The notes beneath the pieces are model-generated. The model was not told the DNA's origin. It searched no databases and saw only the letters and a list, made by a program, of their open reading frames with translations. Positions 48,823-60,099 of a stretch of 64,000 bases of DNA are shown in pieces. Within the stretch, counting starts at the first letter, position 1; every line of letters starts with the position of its first letter. The DNA lies in contig MU129008.1 in the NCBI GenBank assembly GCA_014904985.1, positions 1 through 64,000 of the forward strand. The letters are read 5' to 3'. Both the position numbers and the translations under genes were made by a program. The stretch is from Hydnum rufescens UP504 (taxonomy: Eukaryota; Basidiomycota; Agaricomycetes; Cantharellales; Hydnaceae).

Positions 48823-49201
48823 GGTTGCTCTGATGCGGCGGGCCGTTGAACCGGTTGTGCCAGCATGGTATCGATTGCCTCGATTTTATCCAAGAAATTG
48901 ATAGTCTCCCGAGTGTCAGAGTAAAAGTGCTGGAATTATCAGGTACATTCCTAGGACGTGGATAGCATAGATTGAAGTACGATGTCCAACTCTAGATTTG
49001 GCCAAAGTGCAGCCATGTTAGGTTATGCCTAAGTTTCTCGGTATCCGAGTCACTCGGGCCACGGTAGAGGATAGCGGGGATCGTACCGCACAAGATTCCC
49101 CATAAGTTGGGATTGTGTGAGCCACTGGGGCATCAGCTGTGTCCTGGCGGCTTCGGGGAATGCCGCAGTAAGACGCCCGATCCTCCAGGCTAACGTCCAC
49201 G
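48823..49201. promoter_or_regulatory. Divergent spacer, rhamnose mutarotase / FHA gene
   Basis: This 379-bp spacer lies between two divergent start codons. It must hold both promoters; no motif stands out. Confidence 0.35.
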
Positions 49202-51749
49202 ATGGAGTCATACATTTCTCCTCCAGAAGATACCTATCTGCCTATGCTTGAAGCCGAAAGAGGTGGGTCACGTCGTTTCTTGATGCTGATCAGTCCATGA
49301 CCTCTGACCATCCCCTGATCGCACAGAGATAAAGGGTGTCCAGCTCCTTTCTGTAACGGAAGGACATATTGAGCAGTCAACAAGTTCTCGCAACCAAGAA
49401 ATATACTGGAAGAGAGATTTCTCGACCGTGGTCATCGGGCGAGAACCTCAGCCCGGAACTAACAGGCGCCTTGCACCCAATTCATTTGTCCTCCCTTGCC
49501 CCGTCATGTCGCGGGAACACGCCATCGTGCATATGGAAGGCAACCAAGTATGTAGTGTTCGGCGATGATAGTTGATCATCTCGCCCAATATCGGTGTTAC
49601 TGAAACGAACCCCTCGTGGTCAGGTATTCTTAACTGACTCTGCCTCTCACCATGGGACGTGGAGGCATGTGTTTGGAATGAATAACAAGGTCGAGGACAA
49701 ACTGCCTGTCCTCGATGGTGACATCTTTATCTTTGGTAAACCCGTTGAGAAGAACGGACAGGTACATTCGTCAGCTCCATTACTTCCGACAAAACTTAGC
49801 TGTTTTGCCAGATTCATCAACCTGCCACAGTCACAGTCAAATTTGCCTACAGCGATCCTTCCTCAAACCTGCCTGCCAGGCACCCAACCGTGGATCCTGA
49901 CGACAGGTGTGCCTCCATCTCACCATCTTGTTCTGGCGCTTTAGCAGCCTCCCCCAGATTTGATAGCTACCATTATACAAAGTCTAACCGCTATGGATTG
50001 GATGATAATGATCTCGAAGATGACGACGATGACGACGAAGAGGATTTTGAGTATGACAGGGAGTCAGACCACGCATCCTCGTTTGAAGACAATATCACGT
50101 ACGATGCCCCTATTCGCATCGATGATGAATCTCCACCGCGTCGTTTTTCTTCCTCATTCTACTCGTATCAATCACACAGTCCCCGAGATCGGTCTATCTC
50201 TCGGTCTCCTTCGATTGTCGAGATTCCCAGTGTGCAGTATCAACGCCATTCACCTCGACCCGCTAGTCCCCGAGATCCGGCCATCTCTCGGTCTCCTTCG
50301 ATTGTGGAGATTCCCAGTGTGATGTATCACCGCAATCCGCCTGGGCCTGCTATGGGAGACATACGCATTTCTCCTGAGCTCACGCATTTGCCACCGAGCC
50401 TACATTCACCCTCGTCAAATGTGCCACCCTCGGGTCCTTCCCTCCCTCCTTATAGCTCAGACCCTCCATACTTTAACTCATCTCCCCCCTCTTCTTCGGT
50501 GAACAAAGACGATACCTTTCCATCAGAGACGCAAAACTTCCTTCCTTCCTTCACCTCATCCACGCCTCCTCCTGAACTCTCCTTGGCCAGGGATTCCTTC
50601 GCTTCGGAACCTCACTCGGACCCCAATGCCAACTTGGACTCTCACCTTCAAGTTGTGGCAGCGTCTCCAGAGTTTCACGCCGAGATCTTTGAAAGGATGG
50701 AGAAGCTCAAAGGACTCCAGGTAGGTCAACCTAGGCATCTCCCCATTGCAATCGATGAATTATGACTGTTCTCCAGGCCGATATTGATCTACTGAAGGCG
50801 TTCAGAAAAGATGTAACACCCATAGACTTGAATCAACAGATCGATGCTGGAGAGTCCGCTAGCTCTAGTGAAGTGCTGGAGAGGAATGACCGAGTAAGAC
50901 GTTTGTATCCTTGCGGCTGATAAGCGGGGAATACTAATGTCTCTATTCAGCGCCTGGCAGCTCTGGAGAGCAAGCTCGCCAGGGTCTTATTGGAAGTGGA
51001 ATCCGGCCTGGGGACGCGATACGTGGCATTGGAGACTATTGACACCCAGTGCAATGAGCTTCTTCAAGAGGTCGCCGACCTACGTGCTGAAGTTGCTGGC
51101 GGTAGGGAAGAGGTCGATTCTATACTGACCGGTCTGTTTTTTTTTCTCTTCTCTGCACTGTCTCGTCGGGCCAGGATGCAGTGGTGCTGACCCCTGAGCC
51201 TTATCTTTCCCTGAACCGCTAATGCCCATCGATGCAGAAGTCAAGAAGCTCGCGGTTGATACAGAAGCCGCAATCAAGGCTCATTTGGAGCAGGTTCACC
51301 GGGCAAAAGAAGCCGACGAAGCTTCCGTTTCCATTTCAAAGGTACACTAATCTCGTCCGCTTTCCACTGCGGATCTTACGAAACTTCGTTCCCATTTATT
51401 CCCGGTGATCTCGTATGCATTCACATCTGTTCAGGCTTCTCGTAAGCGCTCATTAGAAGATGACGCTGGCGGCGACGTCACTACGAACGCGGAGACCGCG
51501 AATGACAGTAATGTCGTGGATACACAGGAATCCGAGTCGATTCAAATTGATGGCGGGTCGCAGGCGGCCGCAATCGCCACAATTCACTCGCCTTCTCCGT
51601 CGTCGCCAGGACAGCTCGATAGCGACACAGTAGAGCAGCGTCCTGCGAAGCGCATACGTATCGAGATCGGCATCCCCTCGCCCGCTGGAGTTTTAGCTGG
51701 AGCTGTCGCAGGCAGTCTCCTCACATGGGCTGGACTGGCATACTACTGA
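49202..51749 (+). CDS. FHA-domain, coiled-coil, tail-anchored protein (SLMAP/Far10-like)
   Basis: Phosphothreonine-binding FHA protein probably anchored in an internal membrane. The start is 49202 (MESYISPPEDTYLPML), spliced to REIKGVQLLSVTEGHIEQ. FHA core: VVIGREPQPGTNRRLAPNSF, SREHAIVHMEGNQ, then across an intron VFLTDSASHHGTW and DGDIFIFGKPVEK. A long acidic and Ser/Pro-rich middle (DDNDLEDDDDDDEEDFEYD) contains a 27-residue tandem duplication (see repeat). Coiled-coil exons follow (ALESKLARVLLEVESGLGTR; NELLQEVADLRAEV). The C-terminus GVLAGAVAGSLLTWAGLAYY is a single hydrophobic tail. FHA plus coiled coil plus tail anchor resembles SLMAP/Far9-Far10 of STRIPAK; that identity is inferred. 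Near 49760 the frame needs one extra base (GG to GGG) before VTVKFAYSD. Confidence 0.75.
50181..50340 (+). repeat. 27-codon tandem duplication in the FHA protein
   Basis: Two near-identical units about 81 bp apart encode SPRDRSISRSPSIVEIPSVQ and SPRDPAISRSPSIVEIPSVM, with similar flanks (YQRHSPRPA, YHRNPPGPA). Each unit has an SP-rich segment followed by an aliphatic SIVEIPSV motif, which could be a repeated short docking site. Confidence 0.75.
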
Positions 51750-52135
51750 TTGTGATCCCCCATGTTGTGTTGATGTATTGACAAGGGATTCTGCCCTATG
51801 TCTGTACCTCTTGTATGGTAACCGTACTCTTGTTTCGGCTTATGCCCTCTTTCTATGTTGTTCCACCAAAACCAAGATTTTCATCCACTGTTTCCAGTTT
51901 ACTTTCTGATTAGCTACAGTCGATTGCGCGTCTGTTTATTTGTGTTGTATGTAACTGTAAAAAATCACTTGCATTTGGCCTGCGATGCATCTTCTTTGGT
52001 CTCAAAGACCCCCATAAAGAACGCCCAAAGCCAAGGAAGCTGGCTTACTTTCTTGGGCAGGCCGTAAATAAGGAAAAAAATACTATACAAGTACATGGAT
52101 ACGTATTGAAAGTACACGGAATCGCCTGGTGCTGC
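51750..52135. other. Intergenic between convergent genes
   Basis: About 390 bp between the stops of the FHA and LKR/SDH genes. It is T-rich, with no coding features. Confidence 0.4.
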
Positions 52136-55100
52136 CTACCGCGCAGGAGCACTCAACGCCTTGGCCAGTCCCTCTGCCATCCCAGAACCACGGCTAGACG
52201 TTTCCCGCATGATGATCCCAGCAGTCTCCAAATCAGCCAAGATCGGGCAGATACACCTCACTGTCAACCGGTGCTCTTACACCCCTTACATGTACCTCTC
52301 CCTTCAAAATCCGGAGGGCCGCAAATGCCAAAGGAAGACCGACAGTCCGGGACATCGCTGATCCAAGATGTGCATCGCCGTAGACTACCAGTGTACTTTG
52401 ATGAACTTCTCTATGAAGACTATCGGGAGGAGGAACTTCCGAGATCGATGACGGGACAGTGACTATTTCGTGGCTGAGAATGACTAGGTCTCGCTCATGA
52501 GGTTGATACCTTAATTTGTGAGAGAGAATTGCGGCCAGTAGGTCGAGAGGCGTCTGCCGACCCTTTGGAATGGGAGGAAGGCTAGTATCAGATATGCGAG
52601 CTGTCTTCCCAGGAATAATAGATAGCCTGGATAACAGCACATGAATTATGCCTGTCGATTCTCGAATAAATCCAGGACTCACGCCTCTAGAGCTTCGATT
52701 GCCGATTCAGTTCTCGCAGGACTTGGAAGAACATCGACCAGGGCAGATTTCAAAGAGGCCAGGGACAGAACTGAAGAGCTAGCCATGGCGCCATTAGAAG
52801 TCGTGGCAGCGAGGACCTTGCCGCACAGTTCGGACCAGTTATCCAAGGCCACCTTGGAATCGTCCCGGACATTCAAAAGTCCAATCCGGCGGCAACGAGT
52901 CTAACAGCTCGGAGAAGCCCTTGTACCTAATATCCACGCAGTTGCCATCACATAGCCGACAGTGCAGATCTGAGACGCATCCAAGTAAAGCCATACCTAA
53001 GAGTTCCACGGAAAACAGTTTCGAGCGTGTTGAGAGGTCCAGAGGCTGTATGTGTCCGCGTAAGGAAGACTGTCACGGTTCGCCAGACCCTCCAGTGCAA
53101 AGCCCTTTGCTAGGGGTACGTCAGGAAAAAACGAAGACAAGAGATCCTGACCACGAATAGAGTATATCTATCGAAAACCGGCATTTTAGGGATTAGAACT
53201 GCAATGGAAGACAACAACACTTGAATTACCTTGTTAGCCATCTTGAATCGCGCATCATTCAGAGCGGCACTGAGGAGAGCCCTGGGACTCCAAGAAAATT
53301 TCATTCCGAGAGGAACCTATGAGGACCGTAAATCAAGATTACGGCGGTGTGCACGACTATGACTTACGTTGCTGAACTCGGGAGCAGGAAGACCGCCACA
53401 CCAAGACGTGAAAGACACTATGCGCTTGCCCTGGTTTGCCATAGAACTCTTCAGCTCCATCGCACTGAGGTGGTCCAAACCTGGGTCAAGACCAATCTCA
53501 TTCAATAGCAACACATCTGCTTCCAACGCCCTAGGATGCAATGGGGTCAGTGGAACGATACGACCTCGACATAGTGATAAATGTCTGAGCTACCTCCGAT
53601 TCAAATCTTGCATGGCGGACGATATATACGACGCAGTGACAAGATGTTTTCCATGAGTGATGCAGTGCTCGGCAATAATAGGATGAAGCGGTGCAGGCAA
53701 TAGACTGGTGCCATAAGATCGAGATCAATATTGTTAACCATTCAAGGAAATAATCAGACGCGTACCTGGCGACTATATCGGCGTTCTTTCACCAATGCTC
53801 CCACCTTAACCTTATCGGCGATGTCAACCTCCACTGCAGACGCTCTTTGGATGCCCTCGCACTAGAGCAGAAGCTTCAGCAATATTGTTAGATGCTACGA
53901 CGAGTTGCACATCGCCATTTTTGCGGCCATGGTCCAAAATTGTCTGACAGAATGGTTTCGCAACCATCCCGCTTCCAAAGAGGAGAACTTTGGGAGGTGC
54001 ATTAGTGTGGCTTCTTGCCACAGATGAAGGAGAATACGACGACGGGGATGATGGCGACGGAGGTACCGATGGAGCTGAATGTGAGGGAGGTAGGGTAACA
54101 AGGCCCACATCTCGAAGAGGTTCATAAAGCCATCGATGAGATTCAGTAAGTTCCCCATTCTCCGCAATTGTCGCACGCTTCAGAGCGCTAAGTCTCTCGG
54201 CAACATCTCCTAGATCTTCTGTAGTGGGCAAACCATGTCGCTCCCGTTCATAACGGAGGAGCGCTCGGAGATACGGAAGGAGAGCTTGACTGAAATACTC
54301 TGATGCGTCGAAGGGCACTTCGGATGGAAGAATATCAATAGCCATGACCTGGACACCACGTAGATTAGGAGGAAAGGTGGAAGGACGGGCAATGTAGAAG
54401 GGATCATCGATGGTCGTAGCCTTGGAAACAAACTCGAGGCCGCCCTGGAAAGAAAGGAGCTATCGGTCCACACGTATCCTTTTGCTTAATCCAATGAAGG
54501 AAAACGCACGTTCACGTCGCAAGAAATATCGGAAACGCTGCGGAAACGAGCTTTACCCAAGGCAGCTGCCCGATGCAAGGCGAGAGCTAGCTGTTCATTA
54601 GACATTAGACGAGGGAATCCTGGTTGCCACCCTGCGCCATTTATGAGAACCGAAATATATGGTGCAATCTGAGATCATAAATACCACGGGTTTGCTCTTC
54701 AATTCAAGAGTGATAGAAATAGGAAAACGCACTATTTCGTGAAAACGGCTCTCATAGTCTGAAGGGCGCGCATAGTACGCTGAGCGGGAATAACGGGCGC
54801 CGTCATGTCGGAAAATGTAAGAAGATGGTAAGGCGTGCACCACATAAACCTGACGTGAGCTGTTAGCCGGAGAGCACTCCACCTTGTCCTTACATCGATT
54901 TGTATCACCTTCGTCAGATCGGGGTCTGGCTCAGAATCGAATAGTTAGGATTGAATAAATAAAAATGAAGTTAGGCATGAAGCGGACCTGGATCAGCAAC
55001 AAGCCGGGGGAGCTGTTCAGGTGTCACGAAGCGGATGGGCAAGTTCTGAAGCATGTCCAGTGCACCCTTGACAACATTTCCATTGCTATGTGTTCGAAAA

Positions 55101-55969
55101 GTGAGCATACCTTACGCAGAATGGCTGGAAGAAATTCACGAACCCGGTCACAGCGATTACGAAAGGACCGGCGGAAGAGGGTGTTCCATGAGATGCGACA
55201 TGGTCGCCTACCAATCGTAGGGAACCTTTCATTGATTGTAGAGTGCGATTGGTATAAGCTCTTGGAAGGTGCTTAATATCACACGAAATCAAAGTCGCAA
55301 GTCGCATGGTCAGAACGCTGTCTTGAAGAGAGTAGAAGAAACTCACGAGGAATGGGGAAGCAATACCAAGGCTCAACAAATCAAGGGCAGATGCGAGGAG
55401 ACCCTCTATTACCCCTGCAGACCCAGCAAAGAATCCGAAAGCGACGGTGCGCTTTGCATTTTTGTCAGTGATTTGCTCGTAGTCAATGAGATGGGGCTTT
55501 GGGGGGATCCGAGAAATCGTCCAAGGAGAGGAAGGTTATATCTCTGGCCCTTAGCGGTGTGGGAGAACATGAGGTGTGTTCGAGGTTGATTGTGCACTTG
55601 AGATGTGAGTAGTTCGTTCAAAGGAACTTCCTTTATTCCCAAGATAATCGAGCATGATTCAAGTGAGGATCCGATCTTGGCTCCAGCCTAATTGGATATA
55701 TCGGTGTGCCTGCTATACCTGGATATGACATGAATAGAACTCACCGACGCGTATTCTTTATCACTAAAGACACGGCGCTCGCACCCTTGAACGATGATTT
55801 GCACGCCGTTACGGACAAGGCTGTATACAGCAGCGGGAGTCAGGGGAGCCCGGCGCTCCCAGAGGCGTGCAGGGTCTTCTCGGCGCAGACCAACACTCAG
55901 TGACGTCGAGGAAAGCTCTCTGCGGGCGAATCCACAGGGGGGTCTTGACAAGGTTGAGAGACGCCGCAT
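52136..55969 (-). CDS. Bifunctional lysine-ketoglutarate reductase / saccharopine dehydrogenase
   Basis: AASS-type enzyme with an LKR domain followed by an SDH domain; in animals and plants it degrades lysine in mitochondria. The start at 55969 (MRRLSTLSRPPCGFARRELS) looks like a mitochondrial presequence. LKR: LRREDPARLWERRAPLTPAA, VYSLVRNGVQIIVQGCERRV, SIILGIKEVPLNELL, THLMFSHTAKGQRYNLPLL, then SEVPFDASEYFSQALLPYLR. SDH: PPKVLLFGSGMVAKPFCQTI (Rossmann GxGxxA-like), GDVQLVVASNNIAEASAL, LPAPLHPIIAEHCITHGKHL, LEADVLLLNEIGLDPGLDHL, SFTSWCGGLPAPEFSN, SRTVGLPLAFAALRILKG, ending MAEGLAKALSAPAR with the stop at 52136. Several frame changes (about 53780-53850 and 52236) are needed beyond introns. 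Yeast uses separate Lys1 and Lys9, so direction of flux here (synthesis or breakdown) cannot be told from sequence. Confidence 0.85.
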
Positions 55970-56559
55970 GTTTAGTCTCTCTTCGGAAGGTATGTATGCA
56001 GAGAATGAAACGGAAAGGGGCTTGATAATGGCTTCATCACGCGACCAGCTTTCCTCTGTTGAACCCCTCAGCGCTGCACTGAAAATTATCAGGAAATCAA
56101 CGGCACCAACTTGGAGGGAAATATCACGCATGGTCTTCGTGAGCCGACTGTTTGAGAATATTTCGATGATAAGGATACCAGCCGTGTATCCGGTGGGGCT
56201 CGACACGTTCCTACCAGCCTTCATCTACAAACATTTTGTACCGGATGAAAGAGGCATGCTGCCACGGCAAGCATCTGGAGACATGAAATCGCATCATCCA
56301 GGACTGTCCTCTATAGAGGGGCCTGGATTGCGAAGATCAGACCTCTTTGGATCCGGTCCTTCGTAAACCACCGTGGTTAGAACATAAGCACAATGTGTAC
56401 AATGTCGATAAGTGGGGATGCTTATGAGTATCATTCTAGCAAGTACTAATATTTGGAAGGCTAAAAAATGACAACGACGTCACAAACGCAGGCGCAATGG
56501 CCTCGATAGCAAACCAGAGTTTCCCTAGACCATCCCTCGGGCCAACCCAGGAGTCCCCG

Positions 56560-57000
56560 CAGTCAGTTATGGAAGGATTCCATAAAATAACCGACATTCG
56601 ATCTCCCGAAAGCTGGATGATAGAGTCATGCCTCGAGTGTACGGCTGGTGATCCGGTGAGGCAGCTTCCGCCTCCATTCGCACTTGCAACGCATCCTCGT
56701 GCTGTCCCATTTCTGAATAGTAGGGTGAAAGCTTGGAGAGTGATGATGCAAATCCTCCAGCAAACACCCTGAGACATTCTGTGCCACTTGAGGGGACCAC
56801 ATTCCAGCAGACAAACAGAGATGTGGCCAAAAGAGAGAGCGAGGTGCGATACGTGCAGACGATCCACTGCCGGCCGGCGATAAATTCTGATGGCCTCCTC
56901 ATGTGCCTTCAGTGCCTCTTGATAGCAGCCAAATTTCGAAAGGTCAACAGAGACGTTGCTGAGAGTGTGAGAAAGAGGTAAGTCAACTGAGTACGTGCTG
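56560..57000 (-). pseudogene. Tetratricopeptide-repeat gene remnant
   Basis: On the minus strand one frame reads LSHTLSNVSVDLSKFGCYQE then ALKAHEEAIRIYRR, and another reads FASSLSKLSPYYSEMGQHED then ALQVRMEAEA. Both match the 42-residue kinesin-light-chain-type TPR unit (SLxNLSxxLSxxGxxEEALxA) typical of large mushroom TPR/NLR-like proteins. The repeats sit in different frames with stops between, and no start or partner domain is nearby, so this is a fragment. The source gene is not visible in the window. Confidence 0.6.
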
Positions 57001-58209
57001 GATCTTCGGGGGTAGTGGCGCCAAGGGCGAGGCGTTATATCCCATCCCTTGCTTCAAGGGGGTACAGCAACTGGCGCTTCTGTTTTCGGAGAAAACCGGA
57101 CGCACGTGAGCACTTGGTACGACCTTGGTAGCCCAACGTAATGAGGACAAGGCAAAGAAACCAATTCGAAAAGAACTATATTATGAAATAAGAGGAAAAG
57201 AATCAGGCACAGAGGCAAGAAATGCAATTACGCAGGGAGCCAATCAGAACGCTGGAGTCTGCACGATGATTAGATAATACTCGGGGGGTAATCAGGTGCA
57301 TATAGACGAGTGCTGCGATGAAACGCGCGGGTCAAAGATCTTTAGGCCTACAGTATGTGGAGAAAAGTAATGACTTAAAGATGAATCTCCCCTGATTACT
57401 AAGCGGATGGGGCGGATTCGGAAGATTGGCGAGCCTCGACTGCTCAGGTATAGAGAACACCGGGAAGAATGGAATATATCCTTGTCCTTGTTATTTGGCG
57501 AGCCTAAGCCCGCTGTTTTATAGTGACACCAGGTTAAAGAGCAGCTGAAAAAGGGTAGCAAAGCAAAGATCATGTCCGAGTGCCAGTGCTGCCGGCGAGA
57601 GAAAGGTGGAGAATATTCCCGTGAAACGTAGCTGCGGAATCTTGGCATATTGGCAAGGTCGTCGACATAGCTATATTCCTCTTAGTCCGCGACGCAGAAG
57701 CTAGTGAATTCGAAGTCGGCAAGAGCCGGTTTACTTACTGCTGTCGTCGCGCGCGTCTCGTTGTCTATGACATTCATGCTGTCTGGGAGGGGATCTCTAG
57801 CTAACTTCTTTTCCAACCCACTTGCCTTCATTTTGTCTACTGGTTCAGTCGTGAGAGTGGCAGATAATCCCGCCCACCCGCGCGGTCATATCTGCGACTT
57901 CACGCACCGGATCGGCGAAGCAATTGCTTCGCACCTCTCACACAGCTACGTCAGTAGAGACAAGTGTCTGGCCGATGAGTGAACGGACACAAACTCGCTA
58001 GCCTCGTAGGGGGTCGCGCCTGTCTTCGACGTCGCACCAGGCTGCTGCAGTAATCACTCGTCACAACACTGGGTCTAGGTAATTGCTATTGGGAGGTATT
58101 CTGATGAACCACAATGTTTGAAGACGCAAGATAAAGCATTGTACAGTAAGCGGGAAGTTTCACGTATCGGTGCTCCCGAAAAAGGAATCCATATTACGTA
58201 CTGTAATGC
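57001..58209. other. Accessory intergenic stretch
   Basis: About 1.2 kb with no recognised gene. Short frames on both strands lack family features. It separates the TPR remnant from the MITE copy at 58210. Confidence 0.35.
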
Positions 58210-58331
58210 GTATTGTGAGTCTGGGCCGACTCTGACTTGAAACAACTCGGCTTGACTCAACTTCAGAGCGACTTCCGTACGACCTGACCTGCGACTTGGG
58301 TCGGCTCGATCTGCAAGTCGCGGCAACACTA
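58210..58331. mobile_element. MITE fragment, right end (TA-flanked family)
   Basis: Dense GACTT/AGTCG-type motifs run up to the right terminus AGTCGCGGCAACAC followed by TA (58330-58331). This matches the right end of the full copy at 62760-63204. The left end is degenerate or truncated. It lies 60 bp upstream of the Zn2Cys6 gene start, so it may be part of that gene's promoter. Confidence 0.65.
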
Positions 58332-58392
58332 CCGCCAAAAGTCGGACTGGCCAGACCTTAGGACTGTTTCGGATCTATTCCCTCCCAACCAC

Positions 58393-59702
58393 ATGTTCCG
58401 ACGTTTCTGGCGCTCCCTCACGACGACCGATGCATCTCAAACAAGCGATGTTGTACGCGACTACGGCTGCTGGCCTTGTCGTCTTCAAAACACCCTCTGC
58501 CCTCTGGAATCTGGGTCAAACTGGTGTCTGCTCAATCTGTCGAAGGTTCAACATCAGATGTTTCGGAGTCGGGCAGGATTTCCCCAGGGTAAGACATACG
58601 TCCGTTGAGTCGATATTCCGTGCTCACAATGCGTGGCTTGTCCAAGCCCTCGGGCTCAAAGCGAGCGGCCAAGGCGATAAGCAAGTGGGTTGCACGTAGC
58701 ACCAATCGTAATCCCGATGTTCCTCCCCTCAACATAGCATTTCTGTGAGACGTTCCCAGTTCGATTTTTTTGTATCTACTCATAGACAGAGTCTAGCATT
58801 CATCTTGTCATCAATCTCGAACCTGTAACTGCCCAGAAGGCATCGGAGAGACAGGAAAAGCCTCCAACACTACTTACCGACTCTTTTAACTGCGGGATTC
58901 AGATAGCAAGGCAAGCAAGGGACTTGGGGAGGTTCGGCACCCCATTAACGTCGATCGCGAATTGCACATTTGCCATCTGCCAGCTCCTGTCGCTCTGTAT
59001 TCCTCCAAATGGGCACCTCTTTCCACCTCATCCAACTGAAGGAGATTATTGCTATGCGTCCATCGTGACCACTGGTTTGCTCTTTTTACATGCGTAAGTA
59101 CTGTCGATTTCCTATGCCGTGATGTTTTTAACATCCCCTAAAGAATGCTTCGTTACATCTCCGACCTGCTGCTCAAGGGTCCCTTGCATGACGCAAGTGT
59201 GATGGAACAGGCGTTTGGGATAATCTTGGCTTACCTCACAGACTTGAAGGAGTCCCTCAAGGAAGCTAAACAAGCTGTCGATATGGGGGGCACAATGAAG
59301 GACGTCGGGTACATTCTCGGGCTCACAGAGGCCACCTCAACCCATGACCTCGACACGGCTGGAGATGGAGTAGGCATAGGCTTGGGGCCCCGATCCGATG
59401 ACGCTGGAATCCCAGGGCAACCAGGTACGTTTGACTTGGCGCCGGAAACTCGTGAAGATGAGCCAAGTGTGGAGTTGTCCTCGCCATCCTGCGATCCGGC
59501 CGGGTCCAGGTCCAGGGTATCCGGAGATGACGGTCTGCGCTGCGAACACGGCAGCCTCCCTCCTCATGATACATGTGTGCCCCTCCAAGTATTTGATCTT
59601 TCACATGTGCATCCCTACAAACCCGCGACACTCAGCTCATTCCCACCGACACTGTTCCCAGAGCCTGGGAAGACCTCGGCAGACGGTCCCTTGATCGAGT
59701 GA
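58393..59702 (+). CDS. Zn2Cys6 transcription-factor-like gene, zinc cluster frame-broken
   Basis: Fungal binuclear zinc-cluster regulator. The start is 58393 (MFRRFWRSLTTTDASQ). The first half of the cluster is CWPCRLQNTLC (C-x2-C-x6-C). The second half, CSICRRFNIRC (C-x2-C-x6-C), is perfect but in another frame, so the frame changes between about 58505 and 58525; the shift needs one base removed or two added. Further exons fit: donor CCCAG/GTAAGA at about 58590, PSGSKRAAKAISKWVARSTN, NPDVPPLNIAFL, then QIARQARDLGRFGTPLTSIA. The last long frame 59145-59702 reads MLRYISDLLLKGPLHDASVM to DGPLIE. Similar mushroom regulators have CWTCRxRRKKCD-type clusters. Whether this is a live gene with an indel or a pseudogene is open. 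Confidence 0.6.
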
Positions 59703-60099
59703 CCAATGGAACGCGCCTATGACGGAATCGATGGTATTCCCATCCCAGAGGCTAAAGATGAATCACTTTTTTTGGATATTGCCTGGATGTTGCCCTCGAC
59801 TACATCATAAAATTTGGTGGCGCGCGGCACAGTCGAATATTATCTTACAATGTATCGGATTCTTAAAAGATTAATATACAGTGTCTCTTATAGGACTCCG
59901 ACGAAACTCGGGATTGTGAGGTGCCTGAGGCTGACATTAAGGGGGACCCGTGCAAGAAGGGAAGAAGGCGGAGTAAACGGAGGAGAGACGAGACGTGTGG
60001 AGTCACAGATTCTTGTAGAACTAGTCTAGTATGTAGCGGACGAGACAGAACATTAGGAGAGAGCTAATCTTGGAGTACACGACAAATAATGTGGAAGAG
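59703..60099. other. Intergenic between convergent genes
   Basis: About 400 bp after the Zn2Cys6-like gene and before the stop of the minus-strand Mug135-like gene. No coding features are seen. Confidence 0.4.
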
